Virus record (IMG/VR): IMGVR_UViG_3300017762_000011
Span: 1 to 44,421 of that record
From: a virus
Direction: 5' to 3' (one strand)
Length of the DNA stretch: 44,421 nucleotides
The position numbers and the translations under genes were made by a program. This document shows, piece by piece, positions 6,646 to 15,165 of the stretch (its first letter is position 1; every line of letters begins with the position of its first letter). A model generated the notes under the pieces. The model was not told the origin of the DNA and did no database searches. It saw only the letters and a list, made by a program, of their open reading frames with translations.

Positions 6646-7886
6646 TACTTCTTATAATAATCTCCATTGGTATGTGTAGGATAAACTCCACCTTGTTTGT
6701 TTCTAATATTAAATTTGAAATTATATGATTTAGTTTCAAATAACATATCAATACGTTTACCTTTACCAGTAGCACCACCATAATTAATCTCAACGGTATT
6801 GCTAACAAGAGAAGCAGCTTTGTTCATATAGTCTTGATCTATCTCATAAAATTCTAAATGAGATCCTGTATAATGCGCCATCCAATATCCATAACCAACC
6901 CCACTCTTAATCATATCCTGTAATGCTGTCTTACCAGAAGTTGATAGTTTAGTATCATCAACATGATTTTCTACTGTAGGACCACTTTTAGTTCCGTAGT
7001 TAGCAAATACATCTAAAAATTTTTGTTGATCTATACCAAACATTTCTAGAAATTCTTGACCATCATCAGGCACTTCACCTAGTTTTAATTTTGCTTCTGG
7101 AAATAAAGCTAGATTATCTTTACCACTACTACGTACACCACAGTTAAAGAAAGATAATGTGCTTCCAAACTTTACTGAGATGTATACTGGTTTGTTAGCA
7201 ACTGTCAGTGTAATATCTGTGATAGTCTTTCCAATATCATTTGTAGTTGAACCACCAGCAGAGATAACAATATTACTTCCTTTCTTTTTAAGAGGACGTT
7301 TCTGATTCTTTTCACCCTCGCCTTTTGCGAAGGTAGGTCCTTCTCCAAATTTTTTGACCATGGCATCAATAATCATATTGACATGATCTGGATATTTTTT
7401 AGGTTTTTTACCAGAACAATAATCAATTAAGGATTGAGTAAGATCATCTTCATAAACATTACCCATATTAATTTTTTTACCACCTTTGATTTGTCCACCA
7501 AACTCACTAGTTTTTGTAAAGTCTTCTAAGTCTAAGTAAATATCAACACTACTTACAGCACGAGACACATTTTTTCCAGCAGGAAAATTGCATGTAAATT
7601 CAATATTGTTTTTACCACGAAGACCTTCTCTACACACAGCATCAAAAAGCATCTTTGCAGAATTTTCTTTACCAGCATTTCCTTTGATACTATGAAAATC
7701 TTGAAAGGGTGAAGTTACATACTTACCTGCATTTTTACGAGTGACTGTAAATCCTGCTACCTCAACAATACCAATGTCTGTTGAGAAAAGATTTTCTTTT
7801 CCATTACGTCTTAAAGCTTTATCAAATAAGGTATCCATACGATCAAGATACCTTCCACCATTTCTGAAAAAATCTCCTGCTTTCAT
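6645..7886 (-). CDS. Hypothetical protein with PD-(D/E)XK nuclease-like motifs
   Basis: I do not recognise this 413-residue protein by family. A pattern like the PD-(D/E)XK nuclease core is visible: an acidic helix GNVYEDDLTQSL with Glu146, then Asp224 in a strand (TDITLTV), then PVYISVKF with Lys239. The usual second acidic residue of the ExK pair is Ser here, so catalytic competence is doubtful. The remainder contains Gly/Lys-rich loops and a basic segment (residues 190-204). It is preceded by a GGGAGG ribosome binding site and a TCTAAATA late promoter 22 bases upstream. Its stop codon overlaps the ATG of the ligase-like gene, so it heads the late-type trio. Confidence 0.7.
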   Translation of the reverse strand: MKAGDFFRNGGRYLDRMDTLFDKALRRNGKENLFSTDIGIVEVAGFTVTRKNAGKYVTSPFQDFHSIKGNAGKENSAKMLFDAVCREGLRGKNNIEFTCNFPAGKNVSRAVSSVDIYLDLEDFTKTSEFGGQIKGGKKINMGNVYEDDLTQSLIDYCSGKKPKKYPDHVNMIIDAMVKKFGEGPTFAKGEGEKNQKRPLKKKGSNIVISAGGSTTNDIGKTITDITLTVANKPVYISVKFGSTLSFFNCGVRSSGKDNLALFPEAKLKLGEVPDDGQEFLEMFGIDQQKFLDVFANYGTKSGPTVENHVDDTKLSTSGKTALQDMIKSGVGYGYWMAHYTGSHLEFYEIDQDYMNKAASLVSNTVEINYGGATGKGKRIDMLFETKSYNFKFNIRNKQGGVYPTHTNGDYYKK

Positions 7887-7907
7887 ATGAAAAAACCTCC
7901 CGTCTAA

Positions 7908-8105
7908 CTATTTAGAGGAGAGGTCGAGATAATCTTTTTCATTTTGATATGGGTGTGTTTGTCCTGTCCACAATTCATATCCTTCTTTAAGTTCTGGCAA
8001 GAGCCACTGGTCCACCCGAACACATTGTTCCCAGTTGACAGGATGAGCACAATTCACAACTACCACAGTAAAGAATGCTCGTAAGTGGATCCAGAGACTG
8101 AGCAT
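7908..8105 (-). CDS. Small hypothetical protein with N-terminal hydrophobic segment
   Basis: This 65-residue protein begins with a hydrophobic segment (MLSLWIHLRAFFTVVVVNCA) that could act as a membrane anchor or an uncleaved signal. A polar tail follows, with CVRVDQWLLPELKEGYELW and QTHPYQNEKDYLDL. The start codon overlaps the mazG stop as TAATG, so it is probably cotranslated with mazG. I do not recognise the family. Confidence 0.65.
   Translation of the reverse strand: MLSLWIHLRAFFTVVVVNCAHPVNWEQCVRVDQWLLPELKEGYELWTGQTHPYQNEKDYLDLSSK
7909..7916 (-). promoter_or_regulatory. Late promoter candidate TCTAAATA
   Basis: The minus strand reads TCTAAATA at the end of the 65-residue gene, 22 bases before the ATG of the 413-residue nuclease-like gene. 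The same octamer precedes genes 17 and 18 in this window. Confidence 0.7.
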
Positions 8106-8509
8106 TATCTGTCGTCAACAGCACGAACTTCTGAGTTATGAACATTAAACTCACCACCAGGATAACGCTTCTTCAGTTTGTTGACGTTGGTTTCAATTAC
8201 CTCATCGAAGGATATATCAAGTGCCATTGTAGCTTGAGCAACGTACCACATAACATCACCCAACTCAATGATAAGATGCTCACGATTATCTTCGTTCCAC
8301 GGTTTTCCTTGGAACACCATCTTCTTAATGATCTCAAGGAACTCACCACCCTCAGCATTAATTCCAACCCCAGCAGTAAGAAGTCTCTCAATATTGGCAC
8401 CTTGTCGATCAAGATCACCAATACGATCAGCAAAGTCAACAAAGTTTGTAGAAGCGTCTGAAGTAACTGCTGAAACAAATTCTTCATAGCGTTCAAATTT
8501 AATAGTCAT
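8105..8509 (-). CDS. mazG: MazG-like nucleoside triphosphate pyrophosphohydrolase
   Basis: This 134-residue protein belongs to the all-alpha NTP pyrophosphohydrolase family. The metal-binding helices are visible as EGGEFLEIIKKM and, downstream, ELGDVMWYVAQATMAL, giving the ExxE...ExxD arrangement of MazG. The C-terminal NKLKKRYPGGEF is also typical. The family hydrolyses (d)NTPs to monophosphates; in cyanophages it has been linked to ppGpp control or to recycling of host nucleotides. The ATG at 8509 overlaps the helicase stop as ATGA, which favours it over an in-frame GTG nine bases upstream. Confidence 0.88.
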   Translation of the reverse strand: MTIKFERYEEFVSAVTSDASTNFVDFADRIGDLDRQGANIERLLTAGVGINAEGGEFLEIIKKMVFQGKPWNEDNREHLIIELGDVMWYVAQATMALDISFDEVIETNVNKLKKRYPGGEFNVHNSEVRAVDDR

Positions 8510-9891
8510 ACGTTCCACTCGGCAAATTTAGATAGTCTAGATTGTGTGTCAGCAAATTGCTGGAAGTCCTCACCAGGAGCTTCTTCATTGATACCAATAG
8601 CTGAGGCATCATCAGCAACATCATACAGCCTCATCTTCGATCTGTCAATTCCCACCATGAATTTTCGTGAGGTAACGATGTCTGAGTATCTGTTTTTAAG
8701 TTGTTTGACCATGATGCGACCTTGTTGTTCCAACTCCTCAGTAGAGATAAGGGCAAACATAAAATCAGCAGTGGCAGGAAGACCAAAAGACTCAGAAGTA
8801 TCGGTAAGATCTGGATCGCTATTGCTAAAACCAGAACGAGTGGTCTGAGTAGCACTAACAATAGGGACGTTATGTTCCACAGCAAGACCCCGAAGCTCCT
8901 CAGCAATCGCCTTAACATAGGTATACGAGTTAACAACGGCACCTTTGTACCTCACGCTTGCACATATATTTAAATAATCAATGAATATAAGATCTGGTTT
9001 AAAATCTTTTTTTAATCTGAGATCGCTTAGAAGTCCTTTAAAATGTCCCACATGTGCAGAAGCTGTTGGATACTCCTTGATAATAAGTTTGCCCTGAGTT
9101 TTCCTAGCGATCTCATTAACCTTACTGGTAAAAAGAACCTCAGGTAATTCTGTAATATCTTTTACAGCAACGTTTAAAAGATTTGCGTCAATTCGTTCAG
9201 CAATCTTTTCCTCTGCCATCTCACATGTAATGTAGAGAACGTTGTACCCCTGTGAGAGAGCGGCACCAGCTGCATGGCACATGAATAGAGACTTCCCGAC
9301 ACCTGTACCAGCAAGAGCGACATTGAGAGTCTTGTTAGAGATACCACCTTTCGTGATAAAGTTAAACTTTTCAAGATCAAAGGGAACCTTCTCTTCTTTG
9401 CGATGGTAGAATTCATATCTGTCTGTTGCTTGTTCAATATAATCATGTCCTATGTGTTCGTCGAACGATACCGCCAAGGCTTCTTGGAGTATGGAGGGTA
9501 TCGCATCTCTCGAAAGTTTTTTATCGCCTCCATCTGCGATCTTGATCGAGGACATAAGGGCGAGATAGATTGCTCTGTCTTGACACCATTTTTCTGTTGC
9601 ATCGAGGAGCCACTCTTGGTCAACCCATTCGTCTGATAAGGAGGATACTGTCTGTACCGAACTTTGAAACGATTCGTCAGTAAGGTCATTACGATTTTGT
9701 AAGTTAATCGTAAGAATTTCTTTAGTAGGAACTTTGTCGTACTTAGAAGAAAACTCGGCAATCTCCTCAAAGATAATCTTCTCATGATAATTCTCGTAGT
9801 ATTCTGCTTTGAGAAATGGGACTACCTTTCGATAATACTCCTCGTTATGTAGGAGGTTTCTGAGGATAGTTTCTTCAATCCGTTCAATCAT
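8506..9891 (-). CDS. gp41: Replicative DNA helicase, T4 gp41-like (DnaB family)
   Basis: This 461-residue protein is the hexameric 5'-3' helicase of the phage replisome. The RecA-type core carries Walker A GTGVGKS at residues 195-201, a Walker B strand PDLIFIDYLNI and an arginine-containing region following SATQTTRSGF. The N-terminal 170 residues form the DnaB-type primase-interacting region. The length matches T4 gp41 (475 residues). It starts with an ATG at 9891 that overlaps the upstream methyltransferase by eight bases and ends with an ATGA junction to mazG. In T4, gene 41 follows uvsX almost directly; here two restriction-modification genes have been placed between them. Confidence 0.95.
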   Translation of the reverse strand: MIERIEETILRNLLHNEEYYRKVVPFLKAEYYENYHEKIIFEEIAEFSSKYDKVPTKEILTINLQNRNDLTDESFQSSVQTVSSLSDEWVDQEWLLDATEKWCQDRAIYLALMSSIKIADGGDKKLSRDAIPSILQEALAVSFDEHIGHDYIEQATDRYEFYHRKEEKVPFDLEKFNFITKGGISNKTLNVALAGTGVGKSLFMCHAAGAALSQGYNVLYITCEMAEEKIAERIDANLLNVAVKDITELPEVLFTSKVNEIARKTQGKLIIKEYPTASAHVGHFKGLLSDLRLKKDFKPDLIFIDYLNICASVRYKGAVVNSYTYVKAIAEELRGLAVEHNVPIVSATQTTRSGFSNSDPDLTDTSESFGLPATADFMFALISTEELEQQGRIMVKQLKNRYSDIVTSRKFMVGIDRSKMRLYDVADDASAIGINEEAPGEDFQQFADTQSRLSKFAEWNV

Positions 9892-10741
9892 TAAAATTTA
9901 ACCTAGCAAAGGATTTTTCACTTAACCTTGTTTGAATTAGTTTACCATAGTCTTCATGTAATTCGCAACCCAAATAATGTCTTTGTAATGATTTGGCAAC
10001 CAAGGCAGTAGTACCAGATCCCATAAATGGATCTAATACAAGATCACCTTCTTCACTACCAGCTTTGATACATGGTTCAATTAACTCTGGTGGATACACA
10101 GCAAAGTGTGCTCCCTTGTATGGTTTAGTTTTAATTTCCCATACAGTTTTCTTACGCTTCAACCCCTTACCATCCACAGTTGATTCTTTGATAGCATTAA
10201 CATCAAAATAATAATTTTGACTTTTACTAAACAAGAAAATATACTCGTGAGATTTAGTGCATCTATCTCTCACACTCTCTGGCATTGGATTAGGTTTATT
10301 CCAAATAATATCTTGTCTTAGATACCATCCGTCTGCTCTCATAGCAAAAGCAAACATCCAAGGAATACCAATAAGATCTTTTTCTTTAAGACCTTCTAGT
10401 TTGTTACCTCGTCTGGCACATGTGCTAGGTAAATCTTGGTTAGTTTTAGATACTGATTGTTTATGAATAGCTTGACCTTTACCTGGTCTATAGTTGTAAT
10501 AACTATCACCAAGATTAACCCAGCATGTTCCATCATCAGTAAGACAATTTCTTACCTCACGAAAAACCTTTACAAGATTGTTAACATATTCTTCTGGTGT
10601 TTGTTCCAGACCAATCTGATCTTCTTCACCACCATAGTTACGTAGACCATAGTAAGGTGGTGAGGTAACACACATCCTAGCTTTACTATCAAACTCTTTA
10701 AGAGTTTCACGACAGTCACCGTAGAGAATAGTATCCTTCAA
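9884..10741 (-). CDS. DNA methyltransferase, beta class, partner of the adjacent endonuclease
   Basis: This 285-residue S-adenosylmethionine-dependent methyltransferase has its catalytic motif IV first, as TSPPYY from residue 26, and its cofactor motif I last, as DPFMGSGTT at 237-245. That order defines the beta class. An SPPY rather than DPPY motif is usual for N4-cytosine enzymes, although some N6-adenine enzymes share it. The known MvaI and BcnI systems use N4-cytosine methylation, which agrees with the neighbour. Translation likely begins at TTG 10741, which overlaps the endonuclease stop and has AAGGAG about eight bases upstream. The enzyme would protect phage DNA from the adjacent nuclease. 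Confidence 0.9.
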   Translation of the reverse strand: MKDTILYGDCRETLKEFDSKARMCVTSPPYYGLRNYGGEEDQIGLEQTPEEYVNNLVKVFREVRNCLTDDGTCWVNLGDSYYNYRPGKGQAIHKQSVSKTNQDLPSTCARRGNKLEGLKEKDLIGIPWMFAFAMRADGWYLRQDIIWNKPNPMPESVRDRCTKSHEYIFLFSKSQNYYFDVNAIKESTVDGKGLKRKKTVWEIKTKPYKGAHFAVYPPELIEPCIKAGSEEGDLVLDPFMGSGTTALVAKSLQRHYLGCELHEDYGKLIQTRLSEKSFARLNFND

Positions 10742-11427
10742 TTGATGCTCTCCTTAACAAATAGTTCTTCCATTTTACCATGATTCATACGGAATGCAGT
10801 ACCACGATTACGAAGAGATTTGCCAATCATCTTCTGTGTACGCATACGAATATCAATAGCAATCATATTATTCTCGATTGCAGTGCGAAACAAGTTCTTG
10901 TCAGTACCAATGAAACGGTATGCTTCATTGTAATGGAAGTATTCTACACCGTCACGTTTCTCAACGTCAGCAAATACTTTCACACATGCAGGAAACTTCT
11001 TAGCAAACTGATTAATCAATGTGTCCCAATCCCACATAACAATAATAACATTGCCATGACAGATAGCACAGTAGTCATCAGTGGTCACGATCTGAAGACC
11101 ACGCTTATTAACAGTTTTAGTTACAGTAGATTGTCCACTCAACTCACCAATCTTTGTGGTGTGAGGGAAACCATATGTTTCAATATAATCTCTCTGGGGT
11201 ACAACCCAATCACCCTCTTTAGCGAACAGTGTTTGCTTACCACCAGCACCTTTACGTGCTGTCTTTAACTCATTGCCATCAATATCTGGTCCTGCAATGT
11301 TATTCTCTTCCAGTCCCAATTCTTGCTCGAAGGTGTGACCCACACCAGTGTTACCTGTACGGTGGGTTTTAATGTAACCACGTTCTTTGATCGCATTAAA
11401 TTTTTGCTTGAACGTTATGAGATCCAT
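10738..11427 (-). CDS. Putative type II restriction endonuclease, MvaI/BcnI family
   Basis: This 229-residue protein matches the MvaI/BcnI family, as I know it, which cleaves CCNGG-type sites as a monomer and is related to MutH. The N-terminal block GVGHTFEQELGLEEN (residues 28-42) is followed by PDIDGNELK, giving Asp48, Glu53 and Lys55 in the D-x4-E-x-K active-site layout of the PD-(D/E)XK fold. The ATG at 11427 is preferred because GAGGA lies about seven bases before it; the frame remains open 26 codons further without a better start. It has its own sigma-70-type promoter and overlaps the methyltransferase start, so the two form a restriction-modification operon. A MutH-like nicking role is the main alternative. 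Confidence 0.82.
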   Translation of the reverse strand: MDLITFKQKFNAIKERGYIKTHRTGNTGVGHTFEQELGLEENNIAGPDIDGNELKTARKGAGGKQTLFAKEGDWVVPQRDYIETYGFPHTTKIGELSGQSTVTKTVNKRGLQIVTTDDYCAICHGNVIIVMWDWDTLINQFAKKFPACVKVFADVEKRDGVEYFHYNEAYRFIGTDKNLFRTAIENNMIAIDIRMRTQKMIGKSLRNRGTAFRMNHGKMEELFVKESIN

Positions 11428-11454
11428 GGGTAATCCTCGATGGTTGATAGACAT

Positions 11455-11483
11455 ACTATACAATGAAAAAGGGGGTCTTGCAA
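11455..11483 (-). promoter_or_regulatory. Sigma-70-type promoter for the restriction-modification pair
   Basis: On the minus strand TTGCAA (11483-11478) and TATAGT (11460-11455) are separated by exactly 17 bases. The -35 element lies inside the loop and stem of the uvsX terminator. The start codon of the endonuclease is 28 bases downstream of the -10 element. Confidence 0.65.
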
Positions 11484-11489
11484 CCCCCT
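11465..11489 (-). terminator. Rho-independent terminator after uvsX
   Basis: On the minus strand AGGGGGT and ACCCCCT form a 7-base-pair stem with a TGCAAG loop, followed by a run of T. It follows the uvsX stop codon by about 13 bases. Confidence 0.85.
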
Positions 11490-11501
11490 GTAGACAGCTT
11501 G

Positions 11502-12515
11502 TCAATTGCCATAGGTGAATTCTTGTTTAGCTGCTTCTTCTAGTTTTGCCATCACTTCTTCAGTGAAATACTTCTCAGGACTTGAGAGAATAGATTTAGG
11601 ATAAACAGAAGATTCACCAACCTTAATACGATTACCAACCCGCTGGAAGACCCCGTATTGTTCACCCAACTCCAATAACCCGTAATATTTGTCCAGTCCA
11701 CGGTCGTCAAAAAATAGACGTGTCTCAATCTTACTACCCTCCTTAGTTAAACGTGATTTCTTTGCTTCACACTTGATGATGTTACCTACCAATTCAGTAC
11801 CATCTTTCTCTTTCTTTTTACCAAGATAGATGATAGTAGATGCAGCATACTTAAGACCTGTACCACCACCCATTTCTTTCATCGGAACATAGGAACCGAT
11901 AACATCATATGTATGGTTGGTAACAATCATAGGAACTTGTGCTTGACCCAGTTTAAGTGTAAGCACACGAAAGGCACCCTTGATCAACTGACTCTTAGTC
12001 ATGTCCCTGACCTGCTTATCGTTAGCAACGTCTTCCATCTCCTTGTTAGTTGAAAGCATACCAAGAGAATCTAACACAAACATCATAGGTTCACGTTTGT
12101 CTTTAGGTTCTTTCATATACTTGTCAACGATACGACAAGCTTGAGTCCTGAACTCTTCAATAGTTGAGACAGGAAACAAAACCATGCGTTGAGAATCAAT
12201 ACCACGCGACTCAATCATGTCACGGGAAATGGCGGATTCAGTTTCAAAATAAATGACGCCACCTGTAGGATTATCGCGGAGGAAATTACGAACGACACTA
12301 AGAGCAAAAAAAGTTTTTCCAGTGCTTGATTCTCCTGCAAGAGCGGTGACTTTGTTTGAAGGAAGACCTCCATACAACGAACCACTAACCAAGGCGTTAA
12401 AGATATAACTGCCAGTATCAACGTAATCAGTAATGTCGCCAGCAGCGACTCCTTCACTAACCAAACCAGCAAATTCATTGCCACTATCTTTAATTACAGA
12501 ATTTAAGAATCCCAT
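11502..12515 (-). CDS. uvsX: RecA-like recombinase UvsX
   Basis: This 337-residue strand-exchange protein is the T4 RecA homologue. Walker A is GESSTGKT at residues 61-68, the Walker B strand reads [12 protein letters not shown], and the region [16 protein letters not shown] with [13 protein letters not shown] matches the L1/L2 DNA-binding area of UvsX. It forms filaments on single-stranded DNA and acts with UvsY and UvsW in recombination-dependent replication and repair. The ATG at 12515 overlaps the end of a 58-residue gene and has GAGGA 12 bases upstream. A strong terminator follows the stop codon. Confidence 0.95.
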   Translation of the reverse strand: MGFLNSVIKDSGNEFAGLVSEGVAAGDITDYVDTGSYIFNALVSGSLYGGLPSNKVTALAGESSTGKTFFALSVVRNFLRDNPTGGVIYFETESAISRDMIESRGIDSQRMVLFPVSTIEEFRTQACRIVDKYMKEPKDKREPMMFVLDSLGMLSTNKEMEDVANDKQVRDMTKSQLIKGAFRVLTLKLGQAQVPMIVTNHTYDVIGSYVPMKEMGGGTGLKYAASTIIYLGKKKEKDGTELVGNIIKCEAKKSRLTKEGSKIETRLFFDDRGLDKYYGLLELGEQYGVFQRVGNRIKVGESSVYPKSILSSPEKYFTEEVMAKLEEAAKQEFTYGN

Positions 12516-12679
12516 TGTGTTGCTTCGTCCTCGTAAAAGTTTACATAATTATAATTTTTGCTCATTAGTCTAGCAAAACCAAGAGCAGTTTTGTAGTCCT
12601 CAAAGCACTTAATGTCCTCGGGTCCTACTTGACCGACAAGATGGTTAGTCCATGTGACTACAAAGACTTTCTTATTCAT
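12503..12679 (-). CDS. Small conserved-looking protein between gp43 and uvsX
   Basis: A 58-residue reading frame runs from an ATG that overlaps the polymerase stop (ATGA at 12679-12676) to a TAA 13 bases inside uvsX. The protein begins [17 protein letters not shown] and ends [12 protein letters not shown], with a middle helix ([14 protein letters not shown]). The beta strand, helix and aromatic pattern looks like a genuine small fold, and overlap on both sides is typical of this genome. I do not know its function. It carries the putative uvsX promoter within its coding sequence. Confidence 0.65.
   Translation of the reverse strand: MNKKVFVVTWTNHLVGQVGPEDIKCFEDYKTALGFARLMSKNYNYVNFYEDEATQWDS
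12548..12576 (-). promoter_or_regulatory. Sigma-70-type promoter candidate for uvsX
   Basis: On the minus strand TTGCTA (12576-12571) and TATAAT (12553-12548) are 17 bases apart. The element lies within the 58-residue gene, 33 bases before the uvsX ATG. It has a perfect -10 and a partial -35 element. Confidence 0.5.
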
Positions 12680-15165
12680 TCAAAGAAACTCCCAATGCTG
12701 ATAGTCTTTTGATGCTGCCATCCAATGCATTGTAGCACATTCTTCAGAGGTTCCAAGAAACTCTTTTCAAATTGTGTTTGATAATCCACATACTTCTCAA
12801 TACCAAACTCTTTTGGTAATTCACCAAAGAAGCTAATTACATTCTCATGTAATGGGTTTGGTGTTTTGAGATACATGAACTTAACCTTCTCACCTTCCTG
12901 TATCAAGGCATGTTTATTTTCTACCTTATGCTTTTTCACATAATGATTATACAGGAGAGCACCCCTCACATGGATTGGGGTTCCTTTGGAATAGATCTCC
13001 GTAGGGTGACGGTACTTGGCAAGGTTGTTAACTCCTCTGGGAAAGGCAACTTCTTCGTAGGGACGTTCCCTCGTTTCTGTTCGCACAACATTGATGAAAG
13101 TGATAAGTTCATCATTTGTGTTGCCGATAATAATCTTAAACGCTGCATATAACTTGTCTCTAAAATACGCTGGTGTCGATGACCTAGCGGTTTCAAGACC
13201 CATGATTTTCATCTTGGGTTCTTTATATCTAACACCCTCACTGTCCCATACGTTAAGAATGTAACGCTTCTTTGCAGTCCAGATACCACGATCAGCGATG
13301 TTCTCACGCTTCATACTCATCTTTTGTTCATACGCCGATACATACGACGCAAGTTCTTGATATGAACGTTCGATAAAAGGTTCCAGTTTCTCTTCACAGA
13401 TCTTGTCAAGTAAACCAACAACTGCTGCTTTATCACCAGACTTATGACCAAGAAATTTATTAACAAGAGGTCCGAGATTAAGATAGATTGAGTCAGTGTC
13501 GGATGCAATGACATAATCCTCCTTTTCAGTGGAGAGCAGTTTATTTAGGTATTCATTCATGCGGTTTTCAATCCAACGAATTGATACCTGACCTGAAAGA
13601 GTAATAGCTTCTGCATTAGCAAGACGATAATACCTGAAGTGTTCGTTGCCGATAGCACCATAAGCAGAGTTCAAAGAGATCTTCTTTGCCATCTGAATAT
13701 TATTACAACGGGCGATCTCTTTCATGAGTTCAACAGTAGGAGTCTTCTCGTACTGTTGCTTTGCTTTGATCATCCGCTTCTTGAAGATGACACGAGAGTC
13801 ATACATCTTCTTCATCATCTGAGGAAGAAACCCATGCTTCTCTTTTGTGTACTGTGCGCCATTAGCACACACAGCATACTCGCCGTCAATGTTTATCTCC
13901 TTACGAAGTATTCTATCAACCGTAGCTTCTGGATGTCGTTTGTCCTTGAGAGTTTCGGGAGAAATGTTGTACTGCATAATGAGGTGAGGATACAAAGAGT
14001 TGAGATCAAAAGACACAACCCAATCATAGAATCCAGGCTTCGGTTCTTTGACATATGCCCCCGCATACTTTTCAGATTTATCGTTTTGTGTCTTAGGAGG
14101 GATAGCAATCTTACGCCTAAGAAGTTCACAGTAAATGTAGTTGTCCCACATACGAACCTGTGAGAATACATCCTCATAGTTTACCTTAGCATCATATGCC
14201 ATGGTGTATGCAAGTTCAATCAACTTCATCTTGTCATCTAGTTGATCTACCAGACGAACGTCATGGATGTTGTAATCAATAAATTTTTGCCAGTCCTTCT
14301 CATAGAACTCTTTGAATGTATCAAACTCAGAGTGATCTAGTTTTTTAGATCCAAGTTCAACAAAAGCAATATGATCTAGACGGTAAGATTCTTGGTTAGT
14401 ATAAGTAAATTTCTTATACAACTCAAGATAGTCTAGAGTAGAAATTCCAAGAGTATCAACTGCTAATTGTTTTCTACCTTTAATATAAATCTCACGTTGA
14501 GAAACAAGTTTCCAAGGAGACAATAGCTTTACAAATTTATCACCAAGAATACGTTCAATACGATTACATATGTAAGGCATATCAAACAACTGCACGTTCC
14601 ATCCAGTAATTACATCTGGAAAATTTTCCTGCCAGTATTCAAGGAATGCACCCAACATACCTTCTTCTGATCGGAAATGCAAGTAGTCCACCATGGGGTC
14701 TTTGTTATTGTATGGACGTGCCCCAAACACAATAATTCGACCAGTGAAACTATCCTTTATGGATATAGCAAGGATTTCTTGATCGGCAGTTTCAATATTA
14801 GGAAATCCGTTTTCAGCAGCGGTTTCAATATCGATGGTAAATACACGGATCTTTGTGCTGTCAAACTTAAGTTCCTCTTCAGGATGCTGCTCAGCTATGT
14901 ATTGATATAAAAATCTAGAGTTACCATATATTTTAAATTCCTCTACCTCCTTATACTGTTTTATAAAATCTCTCGCTTCAGTGATAGAACCAAACTTATG
15001 TGGTTCCACACAATCTCCTTCTAGTGTACGCCACTCTGAATAATTTTTACTAGGCAAATACAGCGTAGGGTTGAAAGGAACCCTCACGCTGTAACGATTG
15101 CCATTCTCATAACCACGCACAAGCAGACGATTACCTGCTTGCTCAACACTAGTGTAAAAATTCAT
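12676..15165 (-). CDS. gp43: Family B DNA polymerase, T4 gp43-like
   Basis: This 829-residue replicative polymerase has the 3'-5' exonuclease domain first, with Exo I DIET at residues 112-115 and a later NVQLFDMPY (Exo II). The polymerase domain follows, with motif A FDLNSLYPHLI, motif B KKISLNSAYGAIGNEHF and motif C SDTDSIYLN. It is shorter than T4 gp43 (898 residues), as is usual in marine relatives, and is intact, with no split or intein. The C-terminus ends in a hydrophobic SIGSFFE, consistent with a clamp-binding tail. The start overlaps the upstream Sm-like gene by four bases. RegA, encoded nearby, is the likely translational repressor. Confidence 0.96.
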   Translation of the reverse strand: MNFYTSVEQAGNRLLVRGYENGNRYSVRVPFNPTLYLPSKNYSEWRTLEGDCVEPHKFGSITEARDFIKQYKEVEEFKIYGNSRFLYQYIAEQHPEEELKFDSTKIRVFTIDIETAAENGFPNIETADQEILAISIKDSFTGRIIVFGARPYNNKDPMVDYLHFRSEEGMLGAFLEYWQENFPDVITGWNVQLFDMPYICNRIERILGDKFVKLLSPWKLVSQREIYIKGRKQLAVDTLGISTLDYLELYKKFTYTNQESYRLDHIAFVELGSKKLDHSEFDTFKEFYEKDWQKFIDYNIHDVRLVDQLDDKMKLIELAYTMAYDAKVNYEDVFSQVRMWDNYIYCELLRRKIAIPPKTQNDKSEKYAGAYVKEPKPGFYDWVVSFDLNSLYPHLIMQYNISPETLKDKRHPEATVDRILRKEINIDGEYAVCANGAQYTKEKHGFLPQMMKKMYDSRVIFKKRMIKAKQQYEKTPTVELMKEIARCNNIQMAKKISLNSAYGAIGNEHFRYYRLANAEAITLSGQVSIRWIENRMNEYLNKLLSTEKEDYVIASDTDSIYLNLGPLVNKFLGHKSGDKAAVVGLLDKICEEKLEPFIERSYQELASYVSAYEQKMSMKRENIADRGIWTAKKRYILNVWDSEGVRYKEPKMKIMGLETARSSTPAYFRDKLYAAFKIIIGNTNDELITFINVVRTETRERPYEEVAFPRGVNNLAKYRHPTEIYSKGTPIHVRGALLYNHYVKKHKVENKHALIQEGEKVKFMYLKTPNPLHENVISFFGELPKEFGIEKYVDYQTQFEKSFLEPLKNVLQCIGWQHQKTISIGSFFE

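Noticed and set aside
10780-11268. Plus-strand open frame of 162 codons opposite the endonuclease gene
   Set aside because: It is antisense to a well-supported protein, rich in Cys, Asn and His without pattern, and there is no other plus-strand gene in the window.
13639-14163. Plus-strand open frame of 174 codons
   Set aside because: It lies fully antisense to the polymerase domain of gp43, has no recognisable domain and no ribosome site, so it is a shadow of the real gene.
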